Shown here: positions 1 to 9,258 of the stretch, one piece after another
How positions within the stretch are numbered: position 1 is the first letter of the stretch
How the letters are laid out: every line of letters begins with the position of its first letter
Source: Enterobacter pseudoroggenkampii
GTDB lineage: Bacteria; Pseudomonadota; Gammaproteobacteria; Enterobacterales; Enterobacteriaceae
Direction: 5' to 3'
Assembly: GCF_026420145.1 (NCBI RefSeq)
Contig: NZ_JAPMLV010000002.1
Location: forward strand, 62,001 to 126,000
Length of the DNA: 64,000 bases
The notes under the pieces: generated by a model
Seen by the model: only the letters and a program-made list of their open reading frames with translations
Database searches by the model: none
What the model was told of the DNA's origin: nothing
Position numbers and translations under genes: made by a program

Positions 1-120
1 GTAACCAACGAATGGCAGGATCTGCGTATTGACGAACTGCTGAAAATGGCCGTTGCCAACTGGACGCTCGCGGCAGTGCCAAAAATCCAGCATTCTCAAA
101 TGCGTTGCGCTGAGCTATGA
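1..120 (+). CDS. gluQ: GluQ (glutamyl-Q tRNA(Asp) synthetase), 3' end only
   Basis: Only the last 39 codons and the TGA stop are inside the window. The enzyme glutamylates the queuosine base at the wobble position of tRNA(Asp) and is a truncated paralogue of glutamyl-tRNA synthetase. The visible tail has no catalytic motif, so the call rests on position directly before pcnB, as in E. coli (dksA-gluQ-pcnB), and on an ordinary coding frame open from the first base. The 42-nt gap to the pcnB start suggests co-transcription. Confidence 0.7.
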   Translation, partial: VTNEWQDLRIDELLKMAVANWTLAAVPKIQHSQMRCAEL

Positions 121-162
121 TTAGCCGCTTTTTTCATAACAAAACACACTACGAGGTGTACC

Positions 163-1560
163 ATTTTTACCCGAGTCGCTAATTTTTGCCGTAAAGTGCT
201 AAGCCGCGAAGAGAGCATGGCGAACGATGCTATTGCACAGCCACACATGTCGGTTATTCCGCGTGAGCAGCACACTATTTCCCGCAAAGATATCAGTGAA
301 AATGCCCTCAAGGTGCTCTATCGACTGAATAAAGCGGGCTACGAGGCCTATCTCGTGGGCGGTGGAGTGCGTGATTTACTGCTGGGCAAAAAACCAAAAG
401 ATTTCGACGTGACGACCAGCGCCACGCCTGAGCAGGTGCGCAAATTATTCCGTAACTGTCGTCTCGTTGGCCGCCGTTTCCGTCTGGCTCACGTGATGTT
501 TGGGCCGGAAATTATCGAAGTGGCGACCTTCCGCGGCCACCACGAAGCGGGCGCGTCCGATCGCACCACGTCACAGCGCGGCCAGAACGGTATGCTGCTG
601 CGCGACAATATCTTCGGCTCTATCGAAGAAGATGCCCAGCGTCGCGACTTCACCATCAATAGCCTTTATTACAGCGTGGCGGATTTCACCGTGCGCGATT
701 ACGTCGGCGGCATGCAGGACCTGAAAGAAGGTCTGATCCGTCTGATCGGCACGCCGGAAACGCGCTACCGTGAAGATCCCGTGCGTATGCTGCGCGCCGT
801 GCGTTTCGCCGCCAAGCTGGATATGCGCATCAGCCCGGAAACGGCAGAGCCGATCCCGCGTCTGGCAACGCTGATTAACGACGTGCCGCCTGCTCGCCTG
901 TTTGAAGAGGCGCTGAAGCTGCTGCAGGCCGGCCACGGCTTTGAAACCTATAATCTGCTGCGCGAATACAACCTGTTCCAGCCGCTGTTCCCGACCATTA
1001 CCCGCTACTTCACCGAAAACGGTGACAGCCCAATGGAGCGGATGATTGCGCAGGTGCTGAAGAATACCGATACCCGCATTCGCAACGACATGCGCGTGAA
1101 CCCGGCGTTCCTGTTTGCCGCGATGTTCTGGTATCCGCTGCTGGAAACGGCACAGCGTATTACCCAGGAGAGCGGGCTCGCCTATTACGATGCGTTCGCG
1201 CTGGCTGCCAACGACGTGCTGGACGAAGGCTGCCGCACGCTCGCCATTCCGAAACGTATTACCACCCTGGTGCGCGACATCTGGCAGCTTCAGCTGCGCA
1301 TGTCCCGTCGTCAGGGCAAACGCGCCTGGAAGCTGATGGAGCATCCTAAATTCCGCGCTGCCTTCGATCTGCTGTCGCTGCGTGCAGAAATTGAACGCAA
1401 TCAGGAGCTGCAGCGTCTGGCGCAGTGGTGGGCTGAATTCCAGGTCTCCGCCCCGCCGGAGCAGAAAGATATGCTTACCGGGCTGGATGAAGAGCCGGAA
1501 CCGCGTCGCCGTCATCGTCGTCCGCGCAAACGCGCGCCGCGTCGTGAAGGGACAGCATGA
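163..1560 (+). CDS. pcnB: Poly(A) polymerase I, rare AUU start
   Basis: Adds poly(A) tails to RNA 3' ends, which promotes decay and controls plasmid copy number through antisense RNAs. The protein has 465 residues, the E. coli length, when translation begins at ATT 163. The frame from 163 reads [10 protein letters not shown] before the in-frame GTG at 196, matching the E. coli N-terminus, and a GAGG ribosome site at 153-156 is correctly spaced for 163. The nucleotidyltransferase signature GGGVRD is followed by DFD with D80 and D82, the metal-binding pair. The C-terminus is very Arg-rich, as expected for RNA binding. The stop overlaps the folK start (ATGA). A GTG-196 or ATG-217 start would cut a conserved N-terminus. 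E. coli pcnB is known to use AUU, which limits expression. Confidence 0.95.
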   Translation: MFTRVANFCRKVLSREESMANDAIAQPHMSVIPREQHTISRKDISENALKVLYRLNKAGYEAYLVGGGVRDLLLGKKPKDFDVTTSATPEQVRKLFRNCRLVGRRFRLAHVMFGPEIIEVATFRGHHEAGASDRTTSQRGQNGMLLRDNIFGSIEEDAQRRDFTINSLYYSVADFTVRDYVGGMQDLKEGLIRLIGTPETRYREDPVRMLRAVRFAAKLDMRISPETAEPIPRLATLINDVPPARLFEEALKLLQAGHGFETYNLLREYNLFQPLFPTITRYFTENGDSPMERMIAQVLKNTDTRIRNDMRVNPAFLFAAMFWYPLLETAQRITQESGLAYYDAFALAANDVLDEGCRTLAIPKRITTLVRDIWQLQLRMSRRQGKRAWKLMEHPKFRAAFDLLSLRAEIERNQELQRLAQWWAEFQVSAPPEQKDMLTGLDEEPEPRRRHRRPRKRAPRREGTA

Positions 1561-2036
1561 CCCTCGCGTATATCGCCATCGGCAGCAATTTAGCCTCTCC
1601 GCTGGAGCAGGTGAATGCTGCCGTACAGGCGCTGGGCGAGATTCCGCAAAGCAAGATCGTGGCAGTCTCCTCGTTCTACCGCACGCCGCCGCTGGGGCCG
1701 CAGGATCAGCCCGATTACCTCAACGCCGCCGTGGTGCTGGAAACTGCCCTTGATGCCGAAACACTGCTGGACAATACCCAGCGCATCGAACTGCAGCAGG
1801 GCCGCGTACGCAAAGCCGAACGCTGGGGACCGCGCACGCTGGACCTCGACATTATGCTGTTTGGTCACGAGACGATTAACACTGAACGTCTCACCGTTCC
1901 GCATTACGATATGAAAAATCGCGGGTTTATGCTCTGGCCGCTCTATGAAGTCGCCCCCGATCTCATCTTCCCGGATGGCACCTTACTTAAGTCCATTCTG
2001 GACAACCTCAACGCGGAAAAACCCGCTCGCTGGTGA
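1557..2036 (+). CDS. folK: HPPK, folate pathway pyrophosphokinase
   Basis: 6-hydroxymethyl-7,8-dihydropterin pyrophosphokinase transfers pyrophosphate from ATP to the pterin in folate synthesis. At 159 residues it has the E. coli length. HPPK hallmarks are present: the YRTPPLG loop near residue 41 and [12 protein letters not shown] near residue 89, whose two Asp residues (96 and 98) bind magnesium. The start overlaps the pcnB stop by four bases, so the two are translationally coupled. In E. coli K-12 a fimbrial operon follows folK; here panB follows directly. Confidence 0.96.
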   Translation: MTLAYIAIGSNLASPLEQVNAAVQALGEIPQSKIVAVSSFYRTPPLGPQDQPDYLNAAVVLETALDAETLLDNTQRIELQQGRVRKAERWGPRTLDLDIMLFGHETINTERLTVPHYDMKNRGFMLWPLYEVAPDLIFPDGTLLKSILDNLNAEKPARW

Positions 2037-2095
2037 TCGGGTTCCCCTGTCAGTTAGCCTCAAAATAATTGTGGCTAATCGTTTACCTAAAATCA

Positions 2096-2123
2096 TTGTT
2101 CCCTCGAATGTTACTGTTAGAAT
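2096..2123 (+). promoter_or_regulatory. Probable sigma-70 promoter of panBC
   Basis: TTGTTC at 2096-2101 and TAGAAT at 2118-2123 are separated by 16 bp, and a TG one base before the -10 makes it an extended -10. It lies about 37 nt upstream of the panB ATG. Seen by inspection only. Confidence 0.55.
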
Positions 2124-2159
2124 GCGCAAAGATTCGCTTTTGGGCTATCAGGAAACAGT

Positions 2160-2951
2160 ATGAAACCAACCACCATCTCCTTACTGCAGAAATGCAAACA
2201 GGAAAAAAAACGCTTCGCCACCATCACCGCGTATGACTACAGCTTCGCCAAACTGTTTGCCGAAGAGGGGATCAACGTCATGCTGGTCGGAGATTCGTTA
2301 GGGATGACGGTACAAGGACATGATTCCACCCTGCCGGTGACGGTTGAGGATATCGCTTACCATACCCGTGCCGTGCGCCGTGGCGCCCCAGCCTGCCTGC
2401 TGCTTTCCGATCTACCGTTTATGGCCTATGCCACGCCGGAACAGGCATTCGAAAACGCGGCGGCAGTGATGCGCGCCGGTGCCAATATGGTCAAAATTGA
2501 AGGCGGCGCCTGGCTGGTTGATACGGTGAAGATGCTCACCGAGCGCGCCGTGCCGGTCTGCGGCCATTTAGGCCTGACGCCGCAGTCCGTGAATATCTTC
2601 GGCGGCTATAAGGTGCAGGGCCGCGGCGATGCAGCCCAGACGCTGCTGGATGATGCCCTGGCGCTGGAAGCCGCAGGTGCCCAGCTGCTGGTGCTGGAGT
2701 GCGTGCCGGTTGAGCTGGCGAAACGCATCACCGACGCGCTGTCCATTCCGGTGATTGGTATTGGTGCAGGCAACGTCACCGACGGCCAGATTCTGGTGAT
2801 GCACGACGCCTTCGGTATCACCGGCGGACACATCCCGAAATTTGCTAAAAATTTCCTCGCCGAAGCGGGCGACATGCGCGCTGCGGTCAGGCAGTATATT
2901 GCCGACGTTGAATCCGGTGTTTACCCGGGTGAAGAACACAGTTTCCATTAA
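2160..2951 (+). CDS. panB: Ketopantoate hydroxymethyltransferase
   Basis: First committed step of pantothenate synthesis: transfers a hydroxymethyl group from methylene-tetrahydrofolate to 2-oxoisovalerate. The 263-residue length matches the family. Metal and substrate residues are visible at D45 (in VGDSLGM), D84 (in SDLPF), K112 and E114 (in VKIEGG). An AGGAAA ribosome site lies 5 nt before the ATG. It is followed 11 nt later by panC, whose AAGGAG site overlaps the panB stop, so panB and panC form an operon. The folate supplier folK is immediately upstream. Confidence 0.97.
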   Translation: MKPTTISLLQKCKQEKKRFATITAYDYSFAKLFAEEGINVMLVGDSLGMTVQGHDSTLPVTVEDIAYHTRAVRRGAPACLLLSDLPFMAYATPEQAFENAAAVMRAGANMVKIEGGAWLVDTVKMLTERAVPVCGHLGLTPQSVNIFGGYKVQGRGDAAQTLLDDALALEAAGAQLLVLECVPVELAKRITDALSIPVIGIGAGNVTDGQILVMHDAFGITGGHIPKFAKNFLAEAGDMRAAVRQYIADVESGVYPGEEHSFH

Positions 2952-2962
2952 GGAGTCTCGTT

Positions 2963-3814
2963 GTGCTAATCATTGAAACCCTGCCGCTGCTGCGCCAGCA
3001 TATCCGCCGCGCGCGTCAGGAAGGTAAACGTATCGCACTGGTCCCAACCATGGGCAATCTGCATGACGGCCACATGAAGCTCGTCGACGAAGCCCGCGCG
3101 CGGGCAGATATCGTGGTGGTCAGTATCTTCGTGAACCCCATGCAGTTTGACCGCGCCGACGATCTGGCGCGCTATCCGCGCACCCTGCAGGAAGATTGCG
3201 AGAAGCTCAAAAAACGCCATGCGGATATCGTCTTCTCACCTGCACCGGCGGATGTTTACCCGCAGGGTACTGAAGAGGCAACCTACGTTGACGTCCCGGG
3301 GATTTCCACCATGCTCGAAGGTGCCAGCCGCCCGGGCCATTTCCGTGGCGTTTCCACCATCGTCAGCAAGCTGTTCAACCTGGTACAGCCGGACGTTGCC
3401 TGCTTCGGTGAGAAAGATTTCCAGCAGCTGGCGCTGATCCGCAAAATGGTCGCGGATATGGGTTACGATATTGAGATTGTCGGCGTACCGATTGTACGTG
3501 CCAAAGACGGTCTGGCGCTCAGTTCGCGAAATGGCTACCTGACCGCTGAACAGCGTAAAATCGCGCCGGGCTTAAGCAAGGTCATGAACACCATGGCGGA
3601 GCAGGTTCTGGCAAAAGAGTTGACCGTCGAAGAGATCGTCGCCCTCGCCGAACAAGCGCTGAACGATAAAGGTCTTCGTGCTGACGACGTACAAATTCGT
3701 GATGCTGATACGCTGCTGGAATTTACGGAAACCAGCAAACGTGCGGTGATCCTGGTAGCGGCATGGCTTGGCCAGGCTCGTCTGATTGATAATAAAGTGG
3801 TTGAGCTGGCGTAG
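2963..3814 (+). CDS. panC: Pantothenate synthetase (pantoate-beta-alanine ligase)
   Basis: ATP-dependent condensation of pantoate with beta-alanine. 283 residues, E. coli length. The HxGH-type nucleotide-binding motif is at H34-H37 (LHDGH), and the [10 protein letters not shown] stretch is the KMSKS-like loop. The start is GTG at 2963, behind a strong AAGGAG site at 2950-2955; no nearby ATG keeps the conserved MLIIETL N-terminus. panD, which makes beta-alanine, lies only 31 bp downstream; E. coli K-12 has the yadD/rpnC transposase-like gene in this gap. Confidence 0.97.
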   Translation: MLIIETLPLLRQHIRRARQEGKRIALVPTMGNLHDGHMKLVDEARARADIVVVSIFVNPMQFDRADDLARYPRTLQEDCEKLKKRHADIVFSPAPADVYPQGTEEATYVDVPGISTMLEGASRPGHFRGVSTIVSKLFNLVQPDVACFGEKDFQQLALIRKMVADMGYDIEIVGVPIVRAKDGLALSSRNGYLTAEQRKIAPGLSKVMNTMAEQVLAKELTVEEIVALAEQALNDKGLRADDVQIRDADTLLEFTETSKRAVILVAAWLGQARLIDNKVVELA

Positions 3815-3845
3815 TTCTCTCCCTTGATAATTAAAGGTAAACGTA

Positions 3846-4226
3846 ATGATTCGCAAAATGCTGCAAGGTAAGCTTCACCGTGTGAAAGTCACCCAGGCCG
3901 ACCTGCACTATGAAGGCTCCTGCGCCATTGACCAGGATTTCCTCGATGCTGCGGGCATCCTTGAAAACGAAGCCATTGATATCTGGAACGTGAACAACGG
4001 TAAACGCTTCTCTACCTACGCGATTGCCGCCGAGCGCGGTTCTAAAATCATCTCCGTTAACGGCGCAGCCGCGCACTGTGCAGACGTGGGCGACATTGTG
4101 ATTATCGCCAGCTTCGTGATGATGTCTGACGAAGAAGCCCGCCGCTGGCAGCCTAAAGTGGCCTACTTCGAAGGCGACAATGAAATGAAGCGCACCGCAA
4201 AGGCGATTCCGGTTCAGGTTGCGTAA
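3846..4226 (+). CDS. panD: Aspartate 1-decarboxylase proenzyme
   Basis: Makes beta-alanine from L-aspartate for pantothenate. 126 residues. The self-processing site YEGS is at residues 22-25, so cleavage is expected between G24 and S25 to give the pyruvoyl cofactor. Its position 31 bp after panC puts all three pantothenate genes in one probable transcription unit, panB-panC-panD. A hairpin follows the stop. Confidence 0.97.
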   Translation: MIRKMLQGKLHRVKVTQADLHYEGSCAIDQDFLDAAGILENEAIDIWNVNNGKRFSTYAIAAERGSKIISVNGAAAHCADVGDIVIIASFVMMSDEEARRWQPKVAYFEGDNEMKRTAKAIPVQVA

Positions 4227-4231
4227 AGCTA

Positions 4232-4266
4232 ATTCACTCATCGAAATGCTTTTTCGGTGAGTGAAT
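4232..4266 (+). terminator. Hairpin after panD, probable terminator
   Basis: ATTCACTCATCGAAA pairs with TTTCGGTGAGTGAAT with one G-U pair, giving a stem of about 15 bp. It is followed by C-rich rather than T-rich sequence, so it may be a Rho-assisted terminator or an RNA 3'-end stabiliser rather than a classic intrinsic terminator. Confidence 0.5.
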
Positions 4267-4524
4267 CCCCCCATCTATCCTATTAAAATATCCGCCATAA
4301 TTATATTCATAACGATATACATCCATAAATAACATTCACACACGTAATATTATTAGTATATCTACAAACATCTTATAAACTTCATAAAACCACCCCTATT
4401 TATTTCCCTCCAGCAAGCATTTAAACTCCGCACCGAAATAACATTATTTCAAATGACAAGGTTTATTATAGATAAATATAATTTTCCCTGTTGATATCGA
4501 AAACTTATAGATATGGATAATCAA
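4267..4524 (+). other. AT-rich leader of the fimbrial operon
   Basis: No gene is visible here. The stretch is markedly AT-rich compared with the pan genes, as expected for an H-NS-type regulated fimbrial promoter region. Several A/T hexamers could serve as -10 boxes, so no promoter is singled out. No recombinase-type inverted repeat pair (a fim-switch) was seen. Confidence 0.4.
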
Positions 4525-5130
4525 ATGTCTTTCAAAAAATATGGCATGGCAGCAGCTGTAGCAATGGTTCTGAGCGCGGGTTCCGCAATGGCAGCTAATG
4601 ATACGGGTACCATTACCTTCCACGGTATGGTTTCTAACAACACTTGCCAGGTTTCTCTTGACCAGAAGATAGATCAGAACGGTAACGATTTTGACGTGAA
4701 CCTGGACACCGTATTTGTGCGCGATTTCGCTAACGCACTGGGTACCACCAGCACTCTGGGTGAAAAGAAATTCACCCTGTCACTGACGGGTTGTGATACT
4801 GCTACTGCGAAGAAAGCGTCTTCACAGTTCGCTTCATGGGCTGGCTCTTCTTCTACCGAAGGCGGTCTGCTGGTTCCACCAAGCAACGCTCAGGGTGCGG
4901 CTAAGAACGTCAACCTGGTTCTGTCAAACGACGGTAACTCCGCTACCGATCAAATTAAGATTGACCAGACTAACAATACCCAGAAAGCAACAATCGATAC
5001 TACTACTGGCGCAGGTAACCTGTACTACCGTGTAGCTTACACCCAGGGTCAGGGTTGGGATGCCGCGTCTAACCCAGTATCTGCGGGTACCGTGCAGGCA
5101 CAGGTTGCCTTCACTATGATTTACGAATAA
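4525..5130 (+). CDS. Major fimbrial subunit (chaperone-usher pilin)
   Basis: Exported pilin that should form the fimbrial shaft. From ATG 4525 it is 201 residues: a signal peptide ending ...SAMAA, a Cys in NNTCQVSL and a second in LTGCDTA forming the usual disulphide, and the C-terminal donor-strand-accepting segment VAFTMIYE with the penultimate Tyr. An in-frame ATG at 4513 would add MDNQ. The GGA at 4516-4518 is better spaced for 4525, so that start is preferred. It is first of seven fimbrial genes and is separated from the chaperone by a hairpin, a layout that yields more pilin than assembly proteins. It corresponds in position and type to E. coli yadN, but orthology was not tested. Confidence 0.88.
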   Translation: MSFKKYGMAAAVAMVLSAGSAMAANDTGTITFHGMVSNNTCQVSLDQKIDQNGNDFDVNLDTVFVRDFANALGTTSTLGEKKFTLSLTGCDTATAKKASSQFASWAGSSSTEGGLLVPPSNAQGAAKNVNLVLSNDGNSATDQIKIDQTNNTQKATIDTTTGAGNLYYRVAYTQGQGWDAASNPVSAGTVQAQVAFTMIYE

Positions 5131-5155
5131 GAGATTCGTAAATCAAAAATAATTT

Positions 5156-5186
5156 AACAATCCCTCATTATTAATGGGGGATTGTT
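5156..5186 (+). terminator. Hairpin between pilin and chaperone genes
   Basis: AACAATCCCTCA pairs with TGGGGGATTGTT (one G-U) around a short AT loop, 26 nt after the pilin stop. The tail TTTCTGTAATT is only weakly T-rich, so partial termination or RNA protection is more likely than complete termination. Such a site would raise pilin mRNA over chaperone and usher mRNA. Confidence 0.5.
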
Positions 5187-5212
5187 TCTGTAATTCCAAA
5201 AGGAAGTGGAAA

Positions 5213-5956
5213 ATGTCTCGTTTAGTATTCGGTAAAGGCCTGAAGGCCACATTGCTCGCAACCGCTTTTTTGTGCGCATCAAATGCTAATGCGGATATCG
5301 TTATATCCGGCACACGTATTGTATACACGCAGTCCTCCAAAGATGTCGTGGTAAATCTGGATAACCATGGTACTAAACCCCTTCTGGTTCAGACCTGGCT
5401 TGACGATGGTCGCGATGGTGTAAACCCGCAAGAGCTTAAGCTCCCATTTATCATTACTCCGCCGGTATCACGTATTGACCCGAAAAAAGGGCAGTCCGTA
5501 CGAATTACCTACACAGGTACACCGTTACCTCAGGATCGTGAATCCCTGTTCTGGTTCAACGTTCTGGAAATTCCGCCAAAATCCAAAAATGTGGATAAAG
5601 AAAACCTTAACCAGCTTCAGCTGGCATTCAGAACGCGTATTAAATTCTTTTTCCGTCCAGAGGGATTAAAAGGCACTCCAGGTGATGCAGCCAAAGGTTT
5701 AACATGGACGCAGAAGAAAGAAGGAGATGCAATTAAACTCGTTGCACACAATAGCTCACCATATAACATCTCTGTTTCAACGGTGACCTTTAAAAGTGGG
5801 CCAAAAACGTATGAGGTCATTCATCAGGCAGTGGCACCTTTCAGCGATACTGTGATGACGGTAAAAGGTTTAGCTTCCGTGGTAAATGGCAGCGTAGAGT
5901 ATGACGCCATTAATGACTATGGTGGAACAGACCATTACGAAACCGGGATGAAATAA
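5213..5956 (+). CDS. Periplasmic fimbrial chaperone (PapD family)
   Basis: Binds pilins in the periplasm by donor-strand complementation and delivers them to the usher. From ATG 5213 it has 247 residues with a signal peptide ending ...SNANA. The first beta strand has ISGTRIVY (the Arg equivalent to PapD R8), and LAFRTRIKFFFRP holds the conserved Lys that anchors the pilin C-terminus. An AAGGAA site at 5200-5205 supports this start; the upstream in-frame ATG at 5174 lies inside the hairpin. It corresponds to yadV/ecpD by position in the operon. Confidence 0.93.
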   Translation: MSRLVFGKGLKATLLATAFLCASNANADIVISGTRIVYTQSSKDVVVNLDNHGTKPLLVQTWLDDGRDGVNPQELKLPFIITPPVSRIDPKKGQSVRITYTGTPLPQDRESLFWFNVLEIPPKSKNVDKENLNQLQLAFRTRIKFFFRPEGLKGTPGDAAKGLTWTQKKEGDAIKLVAHNSSPYNISVSTVTFKSGPKTYEVIHQAVAPFSDTVMTVKGLASVVNGSVEYDAINDYGGTDHYETGMK

Positions 5957-6039
5957 ATAGAAAGTTCTAATTCCTATAATAATTGATAGCATTAGCTCTG
6001 CAGAGTTATCGATCTCTGCACTGATCAAGCGGGTCTGCC

Positions 6040-8631
6040 ATGTTATTTAAACGTTCTCTTTTATGCCTTGCTATAAGCGCAGCATTACCCTTTTATGCTT
6101 GTGCAGAAAATATCGCATCAGCAGATACGCAGCCTGATGACGAAGAAGCGATTGAATTTAACGATCAGTTTCTTTTAAATGGCAGCTCAAATATTGATAT
6201 TAACCGTTTTGCACATGGCAACCCGGTATTACCGGGTACTTATCGCACAAAGATTAACCTTAACGGTAAATTAAAATCTACTGTGGATGTAACGTTTAAA
6301 GATAACGGAACACCGCGCGCGGCGCCATGCCTGACGAAACTGCTGTTGGCACAATCAGGTATAGATACCAAGACGCTGGATAAAGTACAGGAAGATGATG
6401 CGTCATGCATAGATATTAAAAAGGCCTTTCCCGGCGCAACGGTAAGTTATGACAGCGGTAAACAGGCGCTGGATCTTAATTTCCCGCAGGTCTATGTCCT
6501 GAGACGCCCGGCAGGTTATGTCGATCCGTCTCTTTGGGAAAACGGTATTCCTGCCGCCCTGCTCTCTTATGATATGAACGCATGGCATAGCGAGAGCAAT
6601 GGCAGTACATCAGAAAGTGCCTATATGGGTTTACGCTACGGGCTTAATATGGGCCCGTGGCGGTTACGTTCTCGCGGTAATCTTAACTGGGACAAAGATA
6701 ACGGCACCAAGTATTCCAGCCAGGACATCTATTTACAGCGGGATATTACGCCACTCAGCGCGCAATTCGTCGTAGGTGACTCCTATACTCGCGGTGACGC
6801 GTTTGACTCAATAAGCCTACGCGGTACCCGAATATACAGCGATGACCGCATGCTGCCGATGGGCTCTACAGGCTATGCGCCGGTGATCCGCGGGACAGCA
6901 AACAGTAACGCGAAGGTCAGCGTCACGCAGAGCGGAAATAAGATCTATGAAACCTCTGTGCCACCAGGAGCATTTGAAATTAATGACCTTAGCACAACGG
7001 GCTATGGTAATGATTTACTGGTCACCATTGAAGAGGCGGATGGCAGCAAACGCACCTTTACCGTGCCTTTTTCATCCGTTACCCAAATGCTCCGCCCGGG
7101 GGCGACGCGCTGGGACGTGGGTCTTGGTGAATTAAACGACGATTCCCTGATTGACGCACCTAAAGTCGGTTATGGCACACTTTACTATGGCCTGAACAAT
7201 ACCTTCACGGGCTATATTGGCGCGCAATACAGCGACATGGATTTTTACGCGGGTATTCTGGGCCTCGCGATGAACACCTCAATTGGTGCGTTCGCACTTG
7301 ATGCCACCCAGTCCCATGCGAATATTGAAGGCCTTAATACGCTTAGCGGTCAAAGTTATCGCCTGACCTTCAGTAAAATGATTGAGGCGACAGATACGTC
7401 CTTCAACGTGGCGGCCTATCGTTTCTCGACAGAGGATTACCTCAGTCTTAACGATGCGGCACAGCTCCAGGACAGTATCACGCGACAGAAATATTCTAAC
7501 CGCAGCTATGCCTCAAACGACGCGCTATACGCCGACTATCAGCGAACCAAAAATCAGGTGCAAATCAGTCTTAATCAGCCCCTGAATTCGGGTGAAAATA
7601 GCTTTGGTTCTCTGTACGTCAGCGGTACGTGGCAGGATTACTGGAATGCCACCGGGTCAACGTCCAACTATAACATTGGATATAACAATAGCTTCACCTA
7701 TGGCAGTTACAGTCTGTCATTACAACGAACCTATGACCAGTATGGGAAAAAAGATGACAGCGTTTATTTGAGTCTGAGTGTTCCACTAAACGTGTTTTCA
7801 CATGACGGTTCGCGTTCAGGTGGTTTCTCTAACATTAATATGGGGTTGCGTTCCGATCTTAAAGGTGGCACGAGCGTTAACACTTCTGCGGGTGGCAACA
7901 CGCAAGATAATAAGATCAGCTATTCCGTCAGCGCCGCCTCTAACAGCGGTAATTACGGTAATCTGAATCAAATAAGTGGCTATGGTTCATTAAATAGCGC
8001 ATACGGTCCTCTTGGATTATCGGCTTCATTCGGCGATGACAACAGCAAGCAATATTCCGCATCCTATAGCGGGGGCATGGTATTGCATTCCGGGGGCATT
8101 GCATTCGCACCGGGAAGTATTGGTGATAGCGATGCACTGGCGCTGGTAAAAGCCAGCGGTGCGAAAGGAGCAGGTATTGGCTTCGGCAGTAGTGAAATTG
8201 GTGATTCTGGTTACGGCATTTTACCTTATATGTCGGCTTATCGTGAAAACCGTGTTTATCTGGATATCAGCACCCTGGAAAACGACGTTGAAATCACAAA
8301 CACCAGTGAAATTACTGTTCCTCGTAGCGGTTCCGTGGTGCTGGTTAATTTTGAAACGAACGAAGGTCGCTCACTGATATTAGAGCTCCAGCGAACCGAT
8401 AAAGGGTTTATTCCTCTGGGTGCAGATGTATTAAATGAGAAAAATGAATCTGTCGGCACCGTCGGTCAGGCGGGTCAAGCTTATGTCCGTGGCGTAGAGG
8501 ATCAAGGCGTACTGCACGTGGTCTGGGGAAATGATAAGGACAGTAAATGTGACGTCCGTTATCAGGTTTTACAAAACGCTCAAAAAATAGGACTTACAAC
8601 GGTACTTAATAACCAACAGTGCCAAATGTAA
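6040..8631 (+). CDS. Outer-membrane fimbrial usher (FimD/PapC family)
   Basis: Forms the outer-membrane pore through which the fimbria is assembled. 863 residues with a signal peptide (MLFKRSLLCLAISAALPFYA) and the N-terminal chaperone-binding domain with FNDQFLLNG and DINRFAHGNPVLPG. A long Ser/Gly/Tyr-rich beta-barrel follows, interrupted by the plug region near residues 230-320, then C-terminal domains ending with two Cys (SKCDVRY and NNQQCQM). Length and domain order are typical. The 83-bp gap after the chaperone holds no obvious terminator, so it should be co-transcribed. E. coli htrE is the positional equivalent. Confidence 0.95.
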   Translation: MLFKRSLLCLAISAALPFYACAENIASADTQPDDEEAIEFNDQFLLNGSSNIDINRFAHGNPVLPGTYRTKINLNGKLKSTVDVTFKDNGTPRAAPCLTKLLLAQSGIDTKTLDKVQEDDASCIDIKKAFPGATVSYDSGKQALDLNFPQVYVLRRPAGYVDPSLWENGIPAALLSYDMNAWHSESNGSTSESAYMGLRYGLNMGPWRLRSRGNLNWDKDNGTKYSSQDIYLQRDITPLSAQFVVGDSYTRGDAFDSISLRGTRIYSDDRMLPMGSTGYAPVIRGTANSNAKVSVTQSGNKIYETSVPPGAFEINDLSTTGYGNDLLVTIEEADGSKRTFTVPFSSVTQMLRPGATRWDVGLGELNDDSLIDAPKVGYGTLYYGLNNTFTGYIGAQYSDMDFYAGILGLAMNTSIGAFALDATQSHANIEGLNTLSGQSYRLTFSKMIEATDTSFNVAAYRFSTEDYLSLNDAAQLQDSITRQKYSNRSYASNDALYADYQRTKNQVQISLNQPLNSGENSFGSLYVSGTWQDYWNATGSTSNYNIGYNNSFTYGSYSLSLQRTYDQYGKKDDSVYLSLSVPLNVFSHDGSRSGGFSNINMGLRSDLKGGTSVNTSAGGNTQDNKISYSVSAASNSGNYGNLNQISGYGSLNSAYGPLGLSASFGDDNSKQYSASYSGGMVLHSGGIAFAPGSIGDSDALALVKASGAKGAGIGFGSSEIGDSGYGILPYMSAYRENRVYLDISTLENDVEITNTSEITVPRSGSVVLVNFETNEGRSLILELQRTDKGFIPLGADVLNEKNESVGTVGQAGQAYVRGVEDQGVLHVVWGNDKDSKCDVRYQVLQNAQKIGLTTVLNNQQCQM

Positions 8632-8647
8632 TTATTCAGGAAAATAG

Positions 8648-9232
8648 ATGAGAGTGAGTATGAAAAAAAATCTTAAGCTGTCGGTCGTTGCCATGACGAT
8701 GCTTGCGTTATCAGGTTCAGCGCTTGCCAACGGCACCAATCTGGATGTGAACTTCACCGCCAATATTCGCGAAACCACTTGCGATATGAAACTGGTTGGC
8801 GGTACGGGCTCCGATACGCAACAAACGCTGACTATTGGTAGCAATAGCCAGGTGCGTATTGACGATGTGAAGGCCGGTACTGCGAATGCCAATTTCAAAA
8901 TCGTGATCGTTGAATGTCCGGCATCCCTGACCTCGCTGAAAACCACGGTAAAAGGGTCACCATCGGGTTATTTGACCACGGGGCTAGTCAACCAGATCAC
9001 TAAAGCAAACGGTGGTGCAGATTATTCTGCGGTCGAAATTGCCAGAGCAGATACACCGCTGGCTCCATTCACTATTAACTCTACCGTTGATACAGAGCGC
9101 CTGGTCTGGACTGCAACAGAAATCCAGAACAAGGAAGTACCTTTAGTTGCCACACTACGTGAAACCCAAACAAACAAAATGACCATTGGCGATTTTCAGG
9201 CTGTGGCGACATTTGAATTTAGCTACGAGTAA
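8648..9232 (+). CDS. Minor fimbrial subunit 1
   Basis: 194 residues. The signal peptide is MKKNLKLSVVAMTMLALSGSALA, the mature start NGTNLDVNFTANIRETTCDMKL is pilin-like, the second Cys is in IVECPASL, and the C-terminus FQAVATFEFSYE is the conserved pilin end. AGGA at 8638-8641 fits ATG 8648; a start at ATG 8660 is also possible and would begin the signal peptide directly with MKKN. Lies 16 bp after the usher. Probably an adaptor or tip pilin; which role cannot be told from sequence alone. Confidence 0.85.
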   Translation: MRVSMKKNLKLSVVAMTMLALSGSALANGTNLDVNFTANIRETTCDMKLVGGTGSDTQQTLTIGSNSQVRIDDVKAGTANANFKIVIVECPASLTSLKTTVKGSPSGYLTTGLVNQITKANGGADYSAVEIARADTPLAPFTINSTVDTERLVWTATEIQNKEVPLVATLRETQTNKMTIGDFQAVATFEFSYE

Positions 9233-9258
9233 TTGGTGCAGGAAACCGGAGCAACATT

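Noticed and set aside
4267-4524. Invertible promoter switch for the fimbriae
   Set aside because: No pair of inverted repeats and no recombinase gene nearby.
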